Shown here one piece after another: positions 7,183 through 17,210 of a stretch of 64,000 nt of DNA. The position numbers were made by a program, and so were the translations under genes. Source of the stretch: Vitreoscilla filiformis (lineage in GTDB: Bacteria > Pseudomonadota > Gammaproteobacteria > Burkholderiales > Burkholderiaceae_C); assembly GCF_002222655.1 (NCBI RefSeq), contig NZ_CP022423.1, forward strand, positions 2,790,001 to 2,854,000, written 5' to 3'. Below the pieces are notes generated by a model. That model was not told the origin of the DNA. It saw only the letters and a program-made list of their open reading frames with translations, and made no database searches. The first letter of the stretch is position 1; every line of letters starts with the position of its first letter.

Positions 7183-9870
7183 ATGATGTTGTTGCGTGAA
7201 GCGCTGGCGCCCATGGTGCGCCGGCAGGACTACAGCGCCCCGGCCTACCGCATCCGTGCGGTGGAGCTGACGTTCGATCTGGACGCGGCCAAGACCATCG
7301 TTGGCAGCCGTCTGAGCGTGGAGCGCGACACCGCCTTGCCCGTGCAGCCGCTGCGCTTGGATGGCGAAGACCTGAACCTGTTGCGCGTGTTGGTGGATGG
7401 CCAGAGCGTGTCCTTCCGCCACGAGAACGGCCAATTGGTGATCGATGCGCCGGCAGCGGAGGCGTTCACGCTCGAAATCCGCAACACGATTGCGCCGGAA
7501 AAGAACACGCAGTTGTCGGGGCTGTACGCCTCGGGCTCGGGCCTCTTTACGCAGTGCGAGGCCGAGGGCTTCCGCCGCATCACCTATTTCTTGGATCGCC
7601 CGGACGTGATGACGGTGTTCACCGTCACGCTGCGCGCTGACAAGAAGAAGTACCCGGTGCTGCTGTCCAACGGCAATCTGCTGGAGCAAGGCGAGCTGGC
7701 CAACGGCAAGCACTTCGCCAAGTGGCACGACCCGTTCCCGAAACCCGCTTACCTGTTCGCCGTGGTGGCCGCTGACTTGGTGGCGCGTGAGCAGCGTGTC
7801 CTCAGCCGCAGTGGCAAAGAGCATCTGTTGCAGGTCTACGTGAAGCGCGGCGATCTGGACAAGACCGAACACGCCATGAACTCGCTCATCGCCTCGATGG
7901 TGTGGGACGAGGCGCGTTTCGGCCTGGCGCTGGATCTGGAGCGCTTCATGATCGTGGCGGTGCCCGACTTCAACATGGGCGCGATGGAAAACAAGGGGCT
8001 CAACCTCTTCAACACCAAATTCGTGCTGGCCAACGCCGCCACGGCCACCGATGTGGATTTCGACGGCATCGAAAGCGTGGTGGCGCACGAATACTTCCAC
8101 AACTGGACGGGCAACCGCGTCACCTGCCGGGATTGGTTCCAACTTTCGCTGAAGGAGGGCCTGACCGTCTTCCGCGACCAAGAGTTCAGCATGGACATGG
8201 CGGGCAGCCCGTCCGCCCGAGGCGTGCGCCGCATCGGTGATGTGCGCGTGCTGCGCGAGCGCCAGTTCCCTGAAGATGCCGGCCCGATGGCCCACCCGGT
8301 GCGCCCGGACGCTTACCAAGCCATCGACAACTTCTACACCGCCACGGTGTACGAAAAGGGCTCCGAAGTGGTGCGCATGATGCACACCCTGGTGGGCCGC
8401 GAAGGCTTTGCCGCCGGCATGAAGCTGTACTTTGCGCGCCACGACGGCCAGGCCGTGACCTGCGACGATTTCGCCCAAGCGATGGCCGACGCCAACCCGG
8501 ACAGCGCGCTGGCGGCGAACCTGGAACTGTTCAAACGCTGGTACGCCCAAGCCGGCACGCCGCGCTTGCAAGCGCGTGGCGTGTGGGATGCCGAAGCTCG
8601 CACTTGGACGCTGACGCTGGCGCAACACAACCCGCCCAGCCCTGGCCAAGCCGACAAGCTGCCGCAGCTCATCCCCGTGGCGCTGGGGTTGTTGAAGCGC
8701 GACGGCACCGCGTTGCCGCTGCAACTGGCCGGTGAAGCCGAAGCCGGCGGCACCGAGCGCGTGCTGGTGATGACCGAGGCGACGCAAAGCTTCACCTTCG
8801 TGAACGTGGATGCCGAGGTGGTGCCTTCGCTGCTGCGCGGTTTCTCCGCGCCGGTGGTGCTGGACGATGGCCTGAGCGACGCCGATCTGCTGGTGCTGCT
8901 GGCCCATGACACCGACGCCTTCAACCGCTGGGAAGCTGGCCAGCGTCTGGCGGCCAACCGCATTCGCGCCGCGCTGGCCGCACCGGTGGAAGCGCCGGTG
9001 GTGCTGGATGACGCCTTCATCGCTGCCATGCGCGCCCTGCTGCGCGATGCGTCGCTGGACGCTGCGTTCAAAGAACTGGTGTTGACGCTGCCGTCGGAAA
9101 TTTATCTGGCGGATCAGATCGAAGGCATCGATCCGCAGCGCTTGCATGCCGTGCGCGAAAGCTTGATCGACCAACTCGCTGCGGCCCTGCATGCAGATTG
9201 GGCCTGGGCGTTCGAAGCGCATCAAGTCAAGGTCGGTTACAAGCCGGACGCTTGGCAAACCGGTCAGCGGGCTTTGGCCAATCTGGCGCTGGCGATGTTG
9301 GTGCGCCACGCCGTGGCCACGGGCGATCCGCTCTGGCCCGGCAAGGCTTACCAGCGTTTCAAAGACGCCAGCAACATGACCGACCGCTTGGGCGCCCTCG
9401 AAGCCCTGGTGAACGCCCACGCCGAACTGGCCGAACCGGCGCTGGCGCGCTTTCACGCCCAGTTCAAGGGCGAGGCGCTGGTGTTGGACAAGTGGTTCAT
9501 GCTGCAAGCCCGTGCGCCGGAGCGCGATGGCCGGGTGTTCGCCCGCATCCAGCAACTGCTTCAGCACCCGGATTTCACCCTGGGCAACCCGAACCGGGCG
9601 CGGGCGTTGCTGTTCTCACTCACCCACTTCAACCCGGCGGCGTTCCACCGGCTGGACGCCGCCGGCTACGCCTTCTGGGCCGACAAGGTGCTGGCGCTGG
9701 ACACCGCCAACCCGCAACTGGCTTCGCGCTACGCCCGGGCGCTGGATCGCTGGCGCAACCTGGCCGAACCGTACCGCAGCGCAGCACGCGAGGCCATCGC
9801 CCGCGTGGCCGCCAAGCCCGATTTGAGCGGCGACACACACGAAATCATCCAACGCGCCTTGGCCGATTGA
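7183..9870 (+). CDS. pepN: Aminopeptidase N (M1 zinc metallopeptidase)
   Basis: An 895-residue cytoplasmic aminopeptidase that trims N-terminal residues from peptides. It has GAMEN (266-270), which binds the substrate N-terminus, and the zinc site HEYFH (302-306) with the third ligand Glu325 exactly nineteen residues after the second His. Length and the [13 protein letters not shown] segment match the proteobacterial PepN group. ATG 7183 and 7186 are both possible; a GAGG lies about 11 bases upstream. It is flanked by prfB and fbp on the same strand. Confidence 0.96.
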   Translation: MMLLREALAPMVRRQDYSAPAYRIRAVELTFDLDAAKTIVGSRLSVERDTALPVQPLRLDGEDLNLLRVLVDGQSVSFRHENGQLVIDAPAAEAFTLEIRNTIAPEKNTQLSGLYASGSGLFTQCEAEGFRRITYFLDRPDVMTVFTVTLRADKKKYPVLLSNGNLLEQGELANGKHFAKWHDPFPKPAYLFAVVAADLVAREQRVLSRSGKEHLLQVYVKRGDLDKTEHAMNSLIASMVWDEARFGLALDLERFMIVAVPDFNMGAMENKGLNLFNTKFVLANAATATDVDFDGIESVVAHEYFHNWTGNRVTCRDWFQLSLKEGLTVFRDQEFSMDMAGSPSARGVRRIGDVRVLRERQFPEDAGPMAHPVRPDAYQAIDNFYTATVYEKGSEVVRMMHTLVGREGFAAGMKLYFARHDGQAVTCDDFAQAMADANPDSALAANLELFKRWYAQAGTPRLQARGVWDAEARTWTLTLAQHNPPSPGQADKLPQLIPVALGLLKRDGTALPLQLAGEAEAGGTERVLVMTEATQSFTFVNVDAEVVPSLLRGFSAPVVLDDGLSDADLLVLLAHDTDAFNRWEAGQRLAANRIRAALAAPVEAPVVLDDAFIAAMRALLRDASLDAAFKELVLTLPSEIYLADQIEGIDPQRLHAVRESLIDQLAAALHADWAWAFEAHQVKVGYKPDAWQTGQRALANLALAMLVRHAVATGDPLWPGKAYQRFKDASNMTDRLGALEALVNAHAELAEPALARFHAQFKGEALVLDKWFMLQARAPERDGRVFARIQQLLQHPDFTLGNPNRARALLFSLTHFNPAAFHRLDAAGYAFWADKVLALDTANPQLASRYARALDRWRNLAEPYRSAAREAIARVAAKPDLSGDTHEIIQRALAD

Positions 9871-9928
9871 TGTTCGCCCCCTCCGTTTTTTCTGTACACA
9901 AAACCTACACTTCACTGGAGCTCACAAC

Positions 9929-10963
9929 ATGACCAAACGTGTCAGCCTCACCCAGTACCTCGTTGAACAACAGCGCGAACATGGCCAAATCCCTGCTCAG
10001 TTGCGCTTGCTGATCGAGGTGGTGGCCCGTGCGTGCAAGCGCATCGCTATTTCCGTCAATAAGGGCGCGTTGGGCGAAGTGCTCGGCTCGGCTGGTTCGG
10101 AAAACGTGCAGGGTGAAGTGCAGAAGAAACTCGACATCATCTCCAACGAGGTGCTGATCGAGGCCAACGAATGGGGCGGCCACCTGGCGGCCATGGCCTC
10201 GGAGGAAATGGACTCCATCCACGTCGTGCCGAACCGCTACCCGCAAGGTGAATACCTGCTGATGTTCGACCCGCTGGATGGCTCTTCAAACATCGATGTG
10301 AACGTGTCCATCGGCACCATCTTCTCGGTGCTGAAGAAGCCCAACGACGATCCGAACGTGATTGAGCCAGTGAGCGAGGCGGATTTCCTCCAGCCCGGCC
10401 ACCAGCAAGCGGCGGCGGGTTACTGCGTCTATGGCCCGCAAACCACCCTGGTGCTGACGGTGGGTCACGGCGTGGCGATGTTCACGCTGGATCGCGAGCA
10501 AGGCTCCTGGGTGCTGACCACCGACAAGGTGGAAATCCCGGCAGACACCAAGGAATTTGCCATCAACATGAGCAACATGCGCCACTGGGCGCCGCCGGTG
10601 AGCCGTTACATCAGCGAATGCTTGGCCGGCAAGGAAGGCGTGCGCGGCAAGGACTTCAACATGCGTTGGGTTGCGTCCATGGTGGCCGATGTGCATCGCA
10701 TCATGACCCGTGGCGGCATCTTCATGTACCCGTGGGACAAGCGCGAGCCGACCAAGCCCGGCAAGCTGCGCCTGATGTACGAGGCCAACCCAATGGCTTT
10801 CTTGATTGAGCAAGCGGGCGGCATGGCGACCAACGGCACCGAGCGCATCATGGATCTGCCCCCGACCAAGCTGCACGAGCGTGTGTCGGTGATCCTCGGT
10901 TCGAAGAACGAGGTGCAGCGCGTGACGGACTATCACAAGGAAGCGGCCACGCCTGCGGCTTGA
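9929..10963 (+). CDS. fbp: Fructose-1,6-bisphosphatase, class 1
   Basis: A 344-residue FBPase that hydrolyses fructose-1,6-bisphosphate to fructose-6-phosphate in gluconeogenesis. It shows the metal/phosphate motif [13 protein letters not shown], the conserved SEEMD acidic segment and the C-terminal [13 protein letters not shown] region with the active-site Arg/Lys cluster. GGAG eight bases upstream of ATG 9929 supports the start. It follows pepN by 58 bp and may share its transcript. Confidence 0.96.
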   Translation: MTKRVSLTQYLVEQQREHGQIPAQLRLLIEVVARACKRIAISVNKGALGEVLGSAGSENVQGEVQKKLDIISNEVLIEANEWGGHLAAMASEEMDSIHVVPNRYPQGEYLLMFDPLDGSSNIDVNVSIGTIFSVLKKPNDDPNVIEPVSEADFLQPGHQQAAAGYCVYGPQTTLVLTVGHGVAMFTLDREQGSWVLTTDKVEIPADTKEFAINMSNMRHWAPPVSRYISECLAGKEGVRGKDFNMRWVASMVADVHRIMTRGGIFMYPWDKREPTKPGKLRLMYEANPMAFLIEQAGGMATNGTERIMDLPPTKLHERVSVILGSKNEVQRVTDYHKEAATPAA

Positions 10964-10979
10964 GTTACGCACAAAACGC

Positions 10980-11007
10980 TTGCATTGCCGTGAAATGGCG
11001 CTAGAAT
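10980..11007 (+). promoter_or_regulatory. Sigma-70 promoter of tRNA-Thr
   Basis: TTGCAT (10980-10985), a 16-bp spacer, then TAGAAT (11002-11007), placing the transcription start within a few bases of the tRNA 5' end at 11018. Confidence 0.7.
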
Positions 11008-11017
11008 GCGAGCTTTC

Positions 11018-11092
11018 GCCGGTGTAGCTCAGTTGGTAGAGCAGCTCATTCGTAATGAGAAGGTCGAGGGTTCGACTCCTTTCACCGCACCA
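11018..11092 (+). tRNA. tRNA-Thr (anticodon CGT), acceptor stem one base short
   Basis: The D arm (GCTCAGTTGGTAGAGC), the anticodon loop TTCGTAA with CGT at 11051-11053, the T loop TTCGACT and an encoded CCA are all present. The 5' acceptor strand is GCCGGTG (7 nt), but after the T stem only CACCGC (6 nt) precedes the discriminator A and CCA; the usual strand would be CACCGGC. One G appears to be missing, leaving a bulge or mismatch in the acceptor stem. It may still function, be a decayed copy, or reflect a sequencing error. Promoter and terminator are intact. Confidence 0.85.
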
Positions 11093-11123
11093 AATCAGCG
11101 AAGCGCAACACCTCGCAACAAGC

Positions 11124-11158
11124 AAGCCCCTCAGCCATCCGTGCTCAGGGGCTTTTTT
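11124..11158 (+). terminator. Intrinsic terminator of tRNA-Thr
   Basis: AAGCCCCT (11124-11131) pairs with AGGGGCTT (11147-11154), followed by further T to 11158. Confidence 0.8.
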
Positions 11159-11174
11159 GTTGCCCCTTTTGCAC

Positions 11175-11420
11175 ATGAAAGCCCGTCAATTCACTGATTT
11201 GGCGCTGCCGTTGATGGCCATGCTCATCGGAGCTGTTGTTTCCGCGTTCGGCATCCACTGGTTGTGGCGCGAATACACGCTGTACGCACTCATGGTCACC
11301 GCCTTTTCTTTCTTCAGTGGCGGGCTGTTCGTGCCTGACAACCTCATCTGCCGGCTGGTCGCAGTTGGCATCGGGTTCGGGCTGCTGGTCGGCTCATTAT
11401 TGGCCGTCTCTCACCCTTAG
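11175..11420 (+). CDS. Small three-helix membrane protein, unknown
   Basis: An 81-residue hydrophobic protein (MKARQFTDLALPLMAMLIGA) with three likely membrane helices and no motif I recognise. It begins just after the tRNA-Thr terminator, has no strong ribosome-binding site, and ends 16 bp before the convergent exported protein. The membrane pattern suggests it is real; the function is unknown. Confidence 0.5.
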   Translation: MKARQFTDLALPLMAMLIGAVVSAFGIHWLWREYTLYALMVTAFSFFSGGLFVPDNLICRLVAVGIGFGLLVGSLLAVSHP

Positions 11421-11436
11421 CCCAAAGAGGCCAAGG

Positions 11437-11901
11437 TCAGGGCTGCTTGAGGCTGTCTGCGTAGGACTTGATTCTGCGCATTCCGTCCGCCATGCACGCC
11501 TCCATTTTTTGACCTGCCTCATCTCCATGCACCTGGTAATCGGTGGCCATTTGGTTGGCCTGCGCCGCGATTTCTTCCTGCGTCCCAGCTTTCTCAACAG
11601 CCGTGACGAACGGCTCCAACAACTCTTTGCAGCAGCCAAAAATCGTGGGCTCCAGGGCTTTTCTCCAAAGAACATTTCCCACGAGTTCCGCCTTGGCCTC
11701 GTTTTCATCCTTGAAGTGCTTGCCCTTGGCCGCCGCCCCTTTGATGAATCCCTTGACAACACCCCGGGTCGTCACGGCCATGCAACTGCCGATGCTGGTG
11801 TGAATGGCCGCAACCCTCATCATCTCGATGCCAGACGGCGCTTGCGCATGAACCGGCACTGAAACAGCCACCACCAGCGCCAGCATCCATGTTTTACGCA
11901 T
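11437..11901 (-). CDS. Exported protein, unknown function
   Basis: A 154-residue protein with a signal peptide (MRKTWMLALVVAVSVPVHAQA, cleavage after AQA likely) and a helical mature part with five Cys, including a CC pair, suggesting periplasmic disulfides. AAGGAG lies six bases before the ATG at 11901; another ATG three bases upstream is too close to it. No family recognised. It is followed by a 98-bp spacer from the SDR gene and converges on the small membrane protein. Confidence 0.6.
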   Translation of the reverse strand: MRKTWMLALVVAVSVPVHAQAPSGIEMMRVAAIHTSIGSCMAVTTRGVVKGFIKGAAAKGKHFKDENEAKAELVGNVLWRKALEPTIFGCCKELLEPFVTAVEKAGTQEEIAAQANQMATDYQVHGDEAGQKMEACMADGMRRIKSYADSLKQP

Positions 11902-11999
11902 CATGCACTCCTTGTTGTTTGAGTTTGATTGTGTTGGCTCACCCTCTTTACAGCAGGTGACCAGGGTCAAGGCATCCCGGTTTTAACCTGCCGGTCTTT

Positions 12000-12764
12000 T
12001 CACGGCTTCCGCACATCCGCCACCACGTTCTGCCCGAAATCCGGGCGCTCCCACCAGGCCATCACGCACCGCGCCACGTCGTCAGGGTGCAGCAACTGGC
12101 CGTGAGCGTGCAGGCGGGCGAAGCTGGGTTGATCGGGAAACGCCTGCGGGTCGGCTTGGCGCAGTTGGACTTGCATGTCCGTGTCGATCACCCCGGGCGC
12201 CAGTGACACCACCCGCGCTCCGTTGGGCCGCTGCGCTTCTTCCAACGCCACGCAGCGGCTGAAATGATCCAGCCCCGCCTTGGCCGCACAGTAAGCCGCA
12301 CCGGACGCCATGGGCCGCTGCCCCAAACCCGACGAGATGTTCAGCACCTTGCGCGCCCCCGTCCAACTTTGTGTGCCGCGCAAGAACAGCCCCGTCAACA
12401 CCATCGCTGCTTCCAGACCGACGCGCAAAGCCCGCCCCGTGTCCTCCGGTGCTTGCGCCGACAAAGGCAGCAGCGGCGCCATGTATCCCGCATTGTTGAT
12501 GAGCGTGACCGCCGGGTAACGATCCCCGGGTTGCGCTTGCAACCACTCCAGCAAGGGCCAAGCCGCTCGCTCTGGCTCGTTCAAGTCGAAGCGCCATTGG
12601 TGCAAGATCGCACCTTCACGTTCGGCCATTTCGTCCAGTGCCGGCTCCGAGGTGCGCGCCACGCCGATGACGGTGTGGCGCCGCTGCAAACACTGGCGCA
12701 CCAGCGCCGCACCCAGACCACGAGAAGCACCCGTGACGATGGTCAGTGGAAAAGTTTGAGGCAT
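12000..12764 (-). CDS. Short-chain dehydrogenase/reductase, sepiapterin reductase-like
   Basis: A 254-residue classical SDR oxidoreductase. The nucleotide-binding TGASRGLG (11-18), NNAG (90-93), the catalytic Ser in NISSG and Tyr158-x3-Lys162 are all present. The length and the pattern LSAQAPEDTGRALRVGLEAA loosely recall sepiapterin reductase-type SDRs; the substrate is not certain. AGGAG precedes ATG 12764 by six bases. It diverges from a membrane-anchored protein with a 43-bp shared upstream region. Confidence 0.8.
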   Translation of the reverse strand: MPQTFPLTIVTGASRGLGAALVRQCLQRRHTVIGVARTSEPALDEMAEREGAILHQWRFDLNEPERAAWPLLEWLQAQPGDRYPAVTLINNAGYMAPLLPLSAQAPEDTGRALRVGLEAAMVLTGLFLRGTQSWTGARKVLNISSGLGQRPMASGAAYCAAKAGLDHFSRCVALEEAQRPNGARVVSLAPGVIDTDMQVQLRQADPQAFPDQPSFARLHAHGQLLHPDDVARCVMAWWERPDFGQNVVADVRKP

Positions 12765-12807
12765 GTGTGTCTCCTGAAATCGTGGTGCCCCGCCCGACAA
12801 TGCATGC

Positions 12808-13572
12808 ATGGACACCCCCTCAACACCTCATTCTGCGCCCACCCGCCCCACCTCATCGCGCTGGTGGTGGCGCCCCCTGCCTCTGGCCCTGATCGCCACG
12901 GTGCTGCTGCTGCTGTTGGCCAGCGGCCCCTTCTTGCTCACTTGGCTGAATCCGTCGCCACCCACCACGCCGGCGGTGGGCATGCCGTGGCAGGTGCAGG
13001 TTGATGCCGACGGTCGCAGCGAAGTGTTTGGCCTGCGTTTGGGCGTCACCCGCTTGGCCGATGTGCAAACCCACTTTGCCGCCGACCTGAGTCTGGCCGT
13101 GGTGGCCTCGCGTGACCGGGCGCCCACCTTGGAAGCTTATGTGGAGAGTTTCCGTGCCGGCTTCATCACAGGCAAGCTGGTGCTGGCGTTCGATGCCGAT
13201 GCTGGCTGGTTGGAGCGCGCTCCGAAACGCGCTGTCGGCCACGATGTCGGTGAGGGCGGGCGCAGTGTGCGCTACAAACTCAGCGCCGACGATTGGGCCA
13301 TGGCCGCCTCCGCACGCCTGATCGCCCTGAGTTTTGTGCCCTCCGCCCGGTTGGATGAGGACGTGGTGCAGCAGCGTTTTGGCCCCCCCACTGAGCGCCT
13401 GTCGGGCCCCGGCGGTGAGCTGCAATTGCTCTACCCCGCATCGGGGGTGGCGGTGGCGCTACCGCCTGCGCAGGGCGAGAGCGCCCGGGCGAAGTCCCTC
13501 ATCCAGTACGTGGCCCCGGCGCAGTTCGAAACGCTGCTACGCGCCCCCCTGAAGGCCGCCTCAGTCCCCTGA
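12808..13572 (+). CDS. Membrane-anchored protein, unknown function
   Basis: A 254-residue protein with one N-terminal membrane helix (about 23-47) and a soluble, probably periplasmic remainder. FGLRLGVTRLADVQTHF and the C-terminal QRFGPPTERL segment look like a domain that monitors or binds a ligand, but no family is recognised. It is divergent from the SDR gene and ends 13 bp before the convergent pseudouridine synthase. Confidence 0.6.
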   Translation: MDTPSTPHSAPTRPTSSRWWWRPLPLALIATVLLLLLASGPFLLTWLNPSPPTTPAVGMPWQVQVDADGRSEVFGLRLGVTRLADVQTHFAADLSLAVVASRDRAPTLEAYVESFRAGFITGKLVLAFDADAGWLERAPKRAVGHDVGEGGRSVRYKLSADDWAMAASARLIALSFVPSARLDEDVVQQRFGPPTERLSGPGGELQLLYPASGVAVALPPAQGESARAKSLIQYVAPAQFETLLRAPLKAASVP

Positions 13573-13585
13573 CCTGCGACCCGCC

Positions 13586-14269
13586 TCAGAACGGCACAGG
13601 CGCCTGCAAGCACACACGCACCCCACTCACCGGATGCGGCAGACTCAGGGTGCAAGCGTGCAGCAGCAAACGCGGCGCTTGGGCCACCACCTCTGGCGGG
13701 GCATACAACTCATCCCCCAAGATGGGGTGGCCCAGCGCCATCAAATGCACACGCAGTTGGTGAGAACGCCCGGTCACCGGTTTCAACCGCAGCCGGGTGG
13801 TGCCGTGAACGGGGTCACGCGCCAACACCTCCCAGCGCGTCAGGGACGGTTTGCCCAGCACGGGATCGATTTTTTGGCGTGGCCGGTTGGGCCAATCACA
13901 GATCAGCGGCCAGTCGATTTCGCCCGCATCGTCGGCCAACAAACCGCTGACCACGGCCTCGTAGACCTTGTCGGTCTGACGCTGCTCGAAGGCCCGACTC
14001 AGGGCACGCTGGGCCTGTGCGCCCCGCCCCAGCACCAAGACGCCGGAGGTGCCCATGTCCAAGCGATGCACGATGGCTGCATCGGCCCACACGGCTTGCA
14101 CGCGGGCGCTGACGCAGTCGGCATGCTCAGCCCCCCGCCCGGGGACGGACAGCAAACCCGAAGGCTTGTCCACCGCCACCATTTGTTCATCCAGCCACAC
14201 CACGGGCGGCAGCCCCGCCGGGACTTTGGCTTGCAATCCCCCCACGACCGACTCCTTTGCGTCTTGCAT
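13586..14269 (-). CDS. rluA: RluA-family RNA pseudouridine synthase
   Basis: A 227-residue single-domain synthase that isomerises uridine to pseudouridine in RNA. Motif II HRLDMGTSG gives the catalytic Asp71; DKPSGLLSVPG (34-44), GRSHQLRVHL and the LLLHA end are further family motifs. There is no S4 domain, and the length is near that of E. coli RluA (23S U746 and tRNA position 32), so that role is the best guess. It converges on the membrane-anchored gene and diverges from the YeeE pair. Confidence 0.85.
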   Translation of the reverse strand: MQDAKESVVGGLQAKVPAGLPPVVWLDEQMVAVDKPSGLLSVPGRGAEHADCVSARVQAVWADAAIVHRLDMGTSGVLVLGRGAQAQRALSRAFEQRQTDKVYEAVVSGLLADDAGEIDWPLICDWPNRPRQKIDPVLGKPSLTRWEVLARDPVHGTTRLRLKPVTGRSHQLRVHLMALGHPILGDELYAPPEVVAQAPRLLLHACTLSLPHPVSGVRVCLQAPVPF

Positions 14270-14312
14270 TTGACTGCGGGCCGCGAGTGTGCCTCACCGC
14301 TACACTGCCGCC

Positions 14313-14777
14313 ATGTTGAGCGACCTCTTCCCCCCTGACCCCCTACCCTACCTGCTCGGCGGCATGTGGATTGGCCTGGCGATCGGGCTGTTGTACGTGT
14401 TCACCGGGCGTTTCGGCGGTGTAAGCACCACGTTCTCCTCAACGTGGTCGCTGGTGCTGAAGCTGTCTTACTTCCGTCAACCCTCGGTGTGGAACGCACG
14501 CGGCTGGCGCCTGGCCTATGCCCTGGGTTTGGTGCTGGGCGGCCTGTACTGGGCCCTGCACGCCCCTGCGAACACGTCGCTGAACAGCGGGCTGCCCGCG
14601 TGGCGGCTGTTCTTGGGCGGGTTGATCGCTGGTGTGGGCGCACGCATGGCCAGTGGCTGCACCGCCGGCCATGGCATTTGCGGCCTGGGTTCGCTGCGCA
14701 AAGCCTCTTTTGTGGCGGTGCCCGTGTTTTTGGTTGCGGCCATCGTCACGGCCAACGTCCTGCAACGCTTGCTCTGA
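14313..14777 (+). CDS. YeeE/YedE half-transporter, first subunit
   Basis: A 154-residue membrane protein, the first half of a YeeE/YedE (DUF395) sulfur-compound transporter. The signature SGCTAGHGICGLG lies in the C-terminal half with its conserved Cys. In full-length YeeE/TsuA, thiosulfate passes along such cysteines; split two-gene versions are common near sulfur-metabolism genes. ATG 14313 is preferred to a GTG 24 bases upstream. It lies 7 bp before the second half. Confidence 0.85.
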   Translation: MLSDLFPPDPLPYLLGGMWIGLAIGLLYVFTGRFGGVSTTFSSTWSLVLKLSYFRQPSVWNARGWRLAYALGLVLGGLYWALHAPANTSLNSGLPAWRLFLGGLIAGVGARMASGCTAGHGICGLGSLRKASFVAVPVFLVAAIVTANVLQRLL

Positions 14778-14784
14778 GCTTCCC

Positions 14785-15285
14785 ATGCTGAACCGTTTGT
14801 TGCAGCAACTGCTGCGCTACATCGACCTGGTGTTCATCACGCTGTGCAGCCCCCCGGTGCCTGGCCTCCTGCGCGGGGCGGTGGTTCTGGTGTGCGGTGG
14901 GCTGTTTGGCTACGGCCTGGGCCTGTCCACCATGATCTCCCCTCGGGAGGTGTCCGAGTTCTTGCTGTTGAACAACCTGGGGCTGCTGTTGGTGCTGGGT
15001 TCGGCTGTGGGTGTCGCTGCTGTGTTTTTGCTGCTGGCCCCGCGAGGCATGCCGCAGCCGCTGCTGGGTGGCGTTTTCGAGCGCAATCATGTGGCCATCA
15101 ACCTCCCGCTGGTGCTGGGGGCCTTGCTGTTTGGCATCGGTTGGGGCATGACGGGGGTCTGCCCCGGCCCCGCCCTGGCGGGCCTGGGCGCGGGCAACTG
15201 GGAAATGCTGTGGTCTCTCCTCGGTCTGCTGGCCGGTGGCCTGCTGCACGGTCTGGTGATGAGCTGGTTTGACCGTCGCCCTTGA
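14785..15285 (+). CDS. YeeE/YedE half-transporter, second subunit (DUF6691)
   Basis: A 166-residue membrane partner of the preceding gene. It contains LFGYGLGLSTMISPREV and the second signature TGVCPGPALAGLGAG, whose Cys should line the transport path together with that of the first subunit. Together the two form one YeeE-type unit, presumably importing a reduced sulfur compound. No sulfurtransferase or dioxygenase lies next to the pair here. It converges on the ABC permease gene. Confidence 0.85.
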   Translation: MLNRLLQQLLRYIDLVFITLCSPPVPGLLRGAVVLVCGGLFGYGLGLSTMISPREVSEFLLLNNLGLLLVLGSAVGVAAVFLLLAPRGMPQPLLGGVFERNHVAINLPLVLGALLFGIGWGMTGVCPGPALAGLGAGNWEMLWSLLGLLAGGLLHGLVMSWFDRRP

Positions 15286-15288
15286 CCG

Positions 15289-16500
15289 TCACTCGTGCCG
15301 CAACGCCTCGATCGGATCGAGCCGCGCCGCCCGCCGCGCCGGGAAGTAGCCAAACACCACGCCAATCAGCGCCGAAAACCCAAACGCCAGCAGGTTGATC
15401 CCCGGGTTGAACAAAAACGGCAAGCTCATGAGCTGCGCCAGCCCCACCGTGGCCCCCAGCGCCAGCACCACGCCGACCAGCCCCCCGAGCGACGACAGCA
15501 CCACCGCTTCGATCAAAAACTGCCACAGCACGTCGCGCTCCAGGGCACCGATGGCCAAGCGCACACCGATCTCGCGGGTGCGCTCGGTCACGCTCACCAG
15601 CATGATGTTCATGATGCCGATGCCGCCCACCAGCAAACTCACTGCGGCCACGGCGCCCAGCAGCGAGGTCATGAGCTGCGTCGTGCCGGACAGCGTTTGC
15701 GCGATCTGGGCCGTGTCGAGGATGTTGAAGTTGTCGTCGGCGTCGTCGGTGAGTTTGCGGCGCTCGCGCAGCAGGGCGCGCAGGGCGCTGGTGATGCGTT
15801 CGGTGTCGGCGCCGTCGCGCATCGACACCAGCAAGGTGTTGACCTTGGTCGAGCCTGTCACCCGGCGCTGCGCGGTGCGGATCGGGATCACGATCGTGTC
15901 GTCCTGATCCATGCCCATGGCGGCCTGCCCTTTGGCCGCCAAGGTGCCGACGACCTCGCACGAAAAACTTTTCACCCGCACCTGCTCGCCCAACACCTCG
16001 GCGTCAGCGCCGAACAGCTCGCGCTTGACCGTGGCCCCCAGCAGGCACACCGCCGCGCCGCTGCTCAATTCTTCGTCTGAAAACGCGCGCCCGCTGGCCA
16101 GCGTCCAGTTGCCGGTGACGAGCCACGCGTTGGTGCTGCCTTGGATGGTGGTTTGCCAGTTTTTGCCGTTGGCGATCACCGTCACGCCCGAGCGCACCTC
16201 GGGCGCCACCGCCTTCAAGCCGCCGATGCGGGAGGCGATGATGTCCGCGTCCGCTTCTTTGAACGCCGGCGCCCCCGCGCTGCCCATGCCCGGCCCGAGG
16301 CGCTGCCCTGGGCGAATTTGCAGCAGGTTGCTGCCCAAACTGCTGATTTGATCGCGCACCGCTTGGGTCGCGCCCTGGCCCAGCGTCACCATGGTGATGA
16401 CCGCCGCCACGCCAATGACGATGCCCAACACGGTCAAGAACGACCGCAGCACGTTGCGCCGGATCGCCCGCAAGGCCAGCAAAAAGGTGTTGCCCAGCAT
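15289..16500 (-). CDS. MacB-type ABC transporter permease
   Basis: A 403-residue mechanotransmission permease: an N-terminal helix (RSFLTVLGIVIGVAAVITMV), a large periplasmic domain of about 220 residues, then three C-terminal helices with the FtsX signature ending YFPARRAARLDPIEALRHE. Unlike E. coli MacB it lacks a fused ATPase, which is supplied by the next gene upstream. It drives substrate from periplasm through an outer membrane channel. Start MLGNTFLLALRAI at 16500, 2 bp from the ATPase stop. Confidence 0.92.
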   Translation of the reverse strand: MLGNTFLLALRAIRRNVLRSFLTVLGIVIGVAAVITMVTLGQGATQAVRDQISSLGSNLLQIRPGQRLGPGMGSAGAPAFKEADADIIASRIGGLKAVAPEVRSGVTVIANGKNWQTTIQGSTNAWLVTGNWTLASGRAFSDEELSSGAAVCLLGATVKRELFGADAEVLGEQVRVKSFSCEVVGTLAAKGQAAMGMDQDDTIVIPIRTAQRRVTGSTKVNTLLVSMRDGADTERITSALRALLRERRKLTDDADDNFNILDTAQIAQTLSGTTQLMTSLLGAVAAVSLLVGGIGIMNIMLVSVTERTREIGVRLAIGALERDVLWQFLIEAVVLSSLGGLVGVVLALGATVGLAQLMSLPFLFNPGINLLAFGFSALIGVVFGYFPARRAARLDPIEALRHE

Positions 16501-16502
16501 GT

Positions 16503-17210
16503 TCAAACTCCGGTGCCGGGGCGCTCTTCGCGCTCGATGCACCCATCGCGGAAGTGGACGATGCGCCGGGCGTAGCCGGCCATGTCCGGCTCGTGCGTCA
16601 CCATCAGCACAGTGATGCCTTGCTCGCGATTCAACCGGCCCAACAGCTCCATGATTTCGTGGCTGCGCGCCGAATCGAGGTTGCCGGTCGGTTCATCGGC
16701 CAGCAGCACACGCGGTTCGGTGACGATGGCGCGGGCAATCGCCACCCGCTGCTGTTGCCCGCCGGACAACTCCCCCGGCGTGTGATGCCCCCAGCCTTCC
16801 AGCCCCACTTGCGCCAGCGCTTTGTGAGCGGCGGCGCGGCGCATGGCGGCGCTTTCACCTCGGTAGAGCAGCGGCAGTTCGACGTTTTCTTGCGCCGACG
16901 TGCGCGCCAGCAAGTTGAAGCCCTGGAACACAAACCCCAAGTAACGCCGTCGCAACAAGGCACGCTGATCGCGGTTGAGCTGATGCACCGGCAGGCCGTC
17001 GAGCCAATACGCGCCGGCGCTGGGGGTGTCCAAGCAGCCCAGCGTGTTCATGGCGGTGGATTTGCCCGAACCGCTCGGCCCCATGATGGCGACGAACTCG
17101 CCGGCCTCGATGTCCAAATCCACCCCTTTGAGCGCTTGGAACGCCACCTCGCCGCTGCCATAGGTTTTGGTGACGCCCCGCAGGCGGATGAGGGTTGCGT
17201 CGGACGTCAT
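16503..17210 (-). CDS. ABC transporter ATP-binding protein (MacB/LolD-like)
   Basis: A 235-residue ATPase with Walker A GPSGSGKS (44-51), signature LSGGQQQR (148-155) and Walker B VLLADEP (168-174). The Q-loop FVFQGFNLL and VTHEPDMAGYA switch His are intact. It powers the adjacent MacB-type permease. It overlaps the adaptor gene by four bases and abuts the permease, so the genes are translationally coupled. Confidence 0.93.
   Translation of the reverse strand: MTSDATLIRLRGVTKTYGSGEVAFQALKGVDLDIEAGEFVAIMGPSGSGKSTAMNTLGCLDTPSAGAYWLDGLPVHQLNRDQRALLRRRYLGFVFQGFNLLARTSAQENVELPLLYRGESAAMRRAAAHKALAQVGLEGWGHHTPGELSGGQQQRVAIARAIVTEPRVLLADEPTGNLDSARSHEIMELLGRLNREQGITVLMVTHEPDMAGYARRIVHFRDGCIEREERPGTGV

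Noticed and set aside
7102..9567. 821-codon open frame antisense to pepN
   Set aside because: Low-complexity His/Gln/Arg composition and pepN has all its motifs on the other strand.
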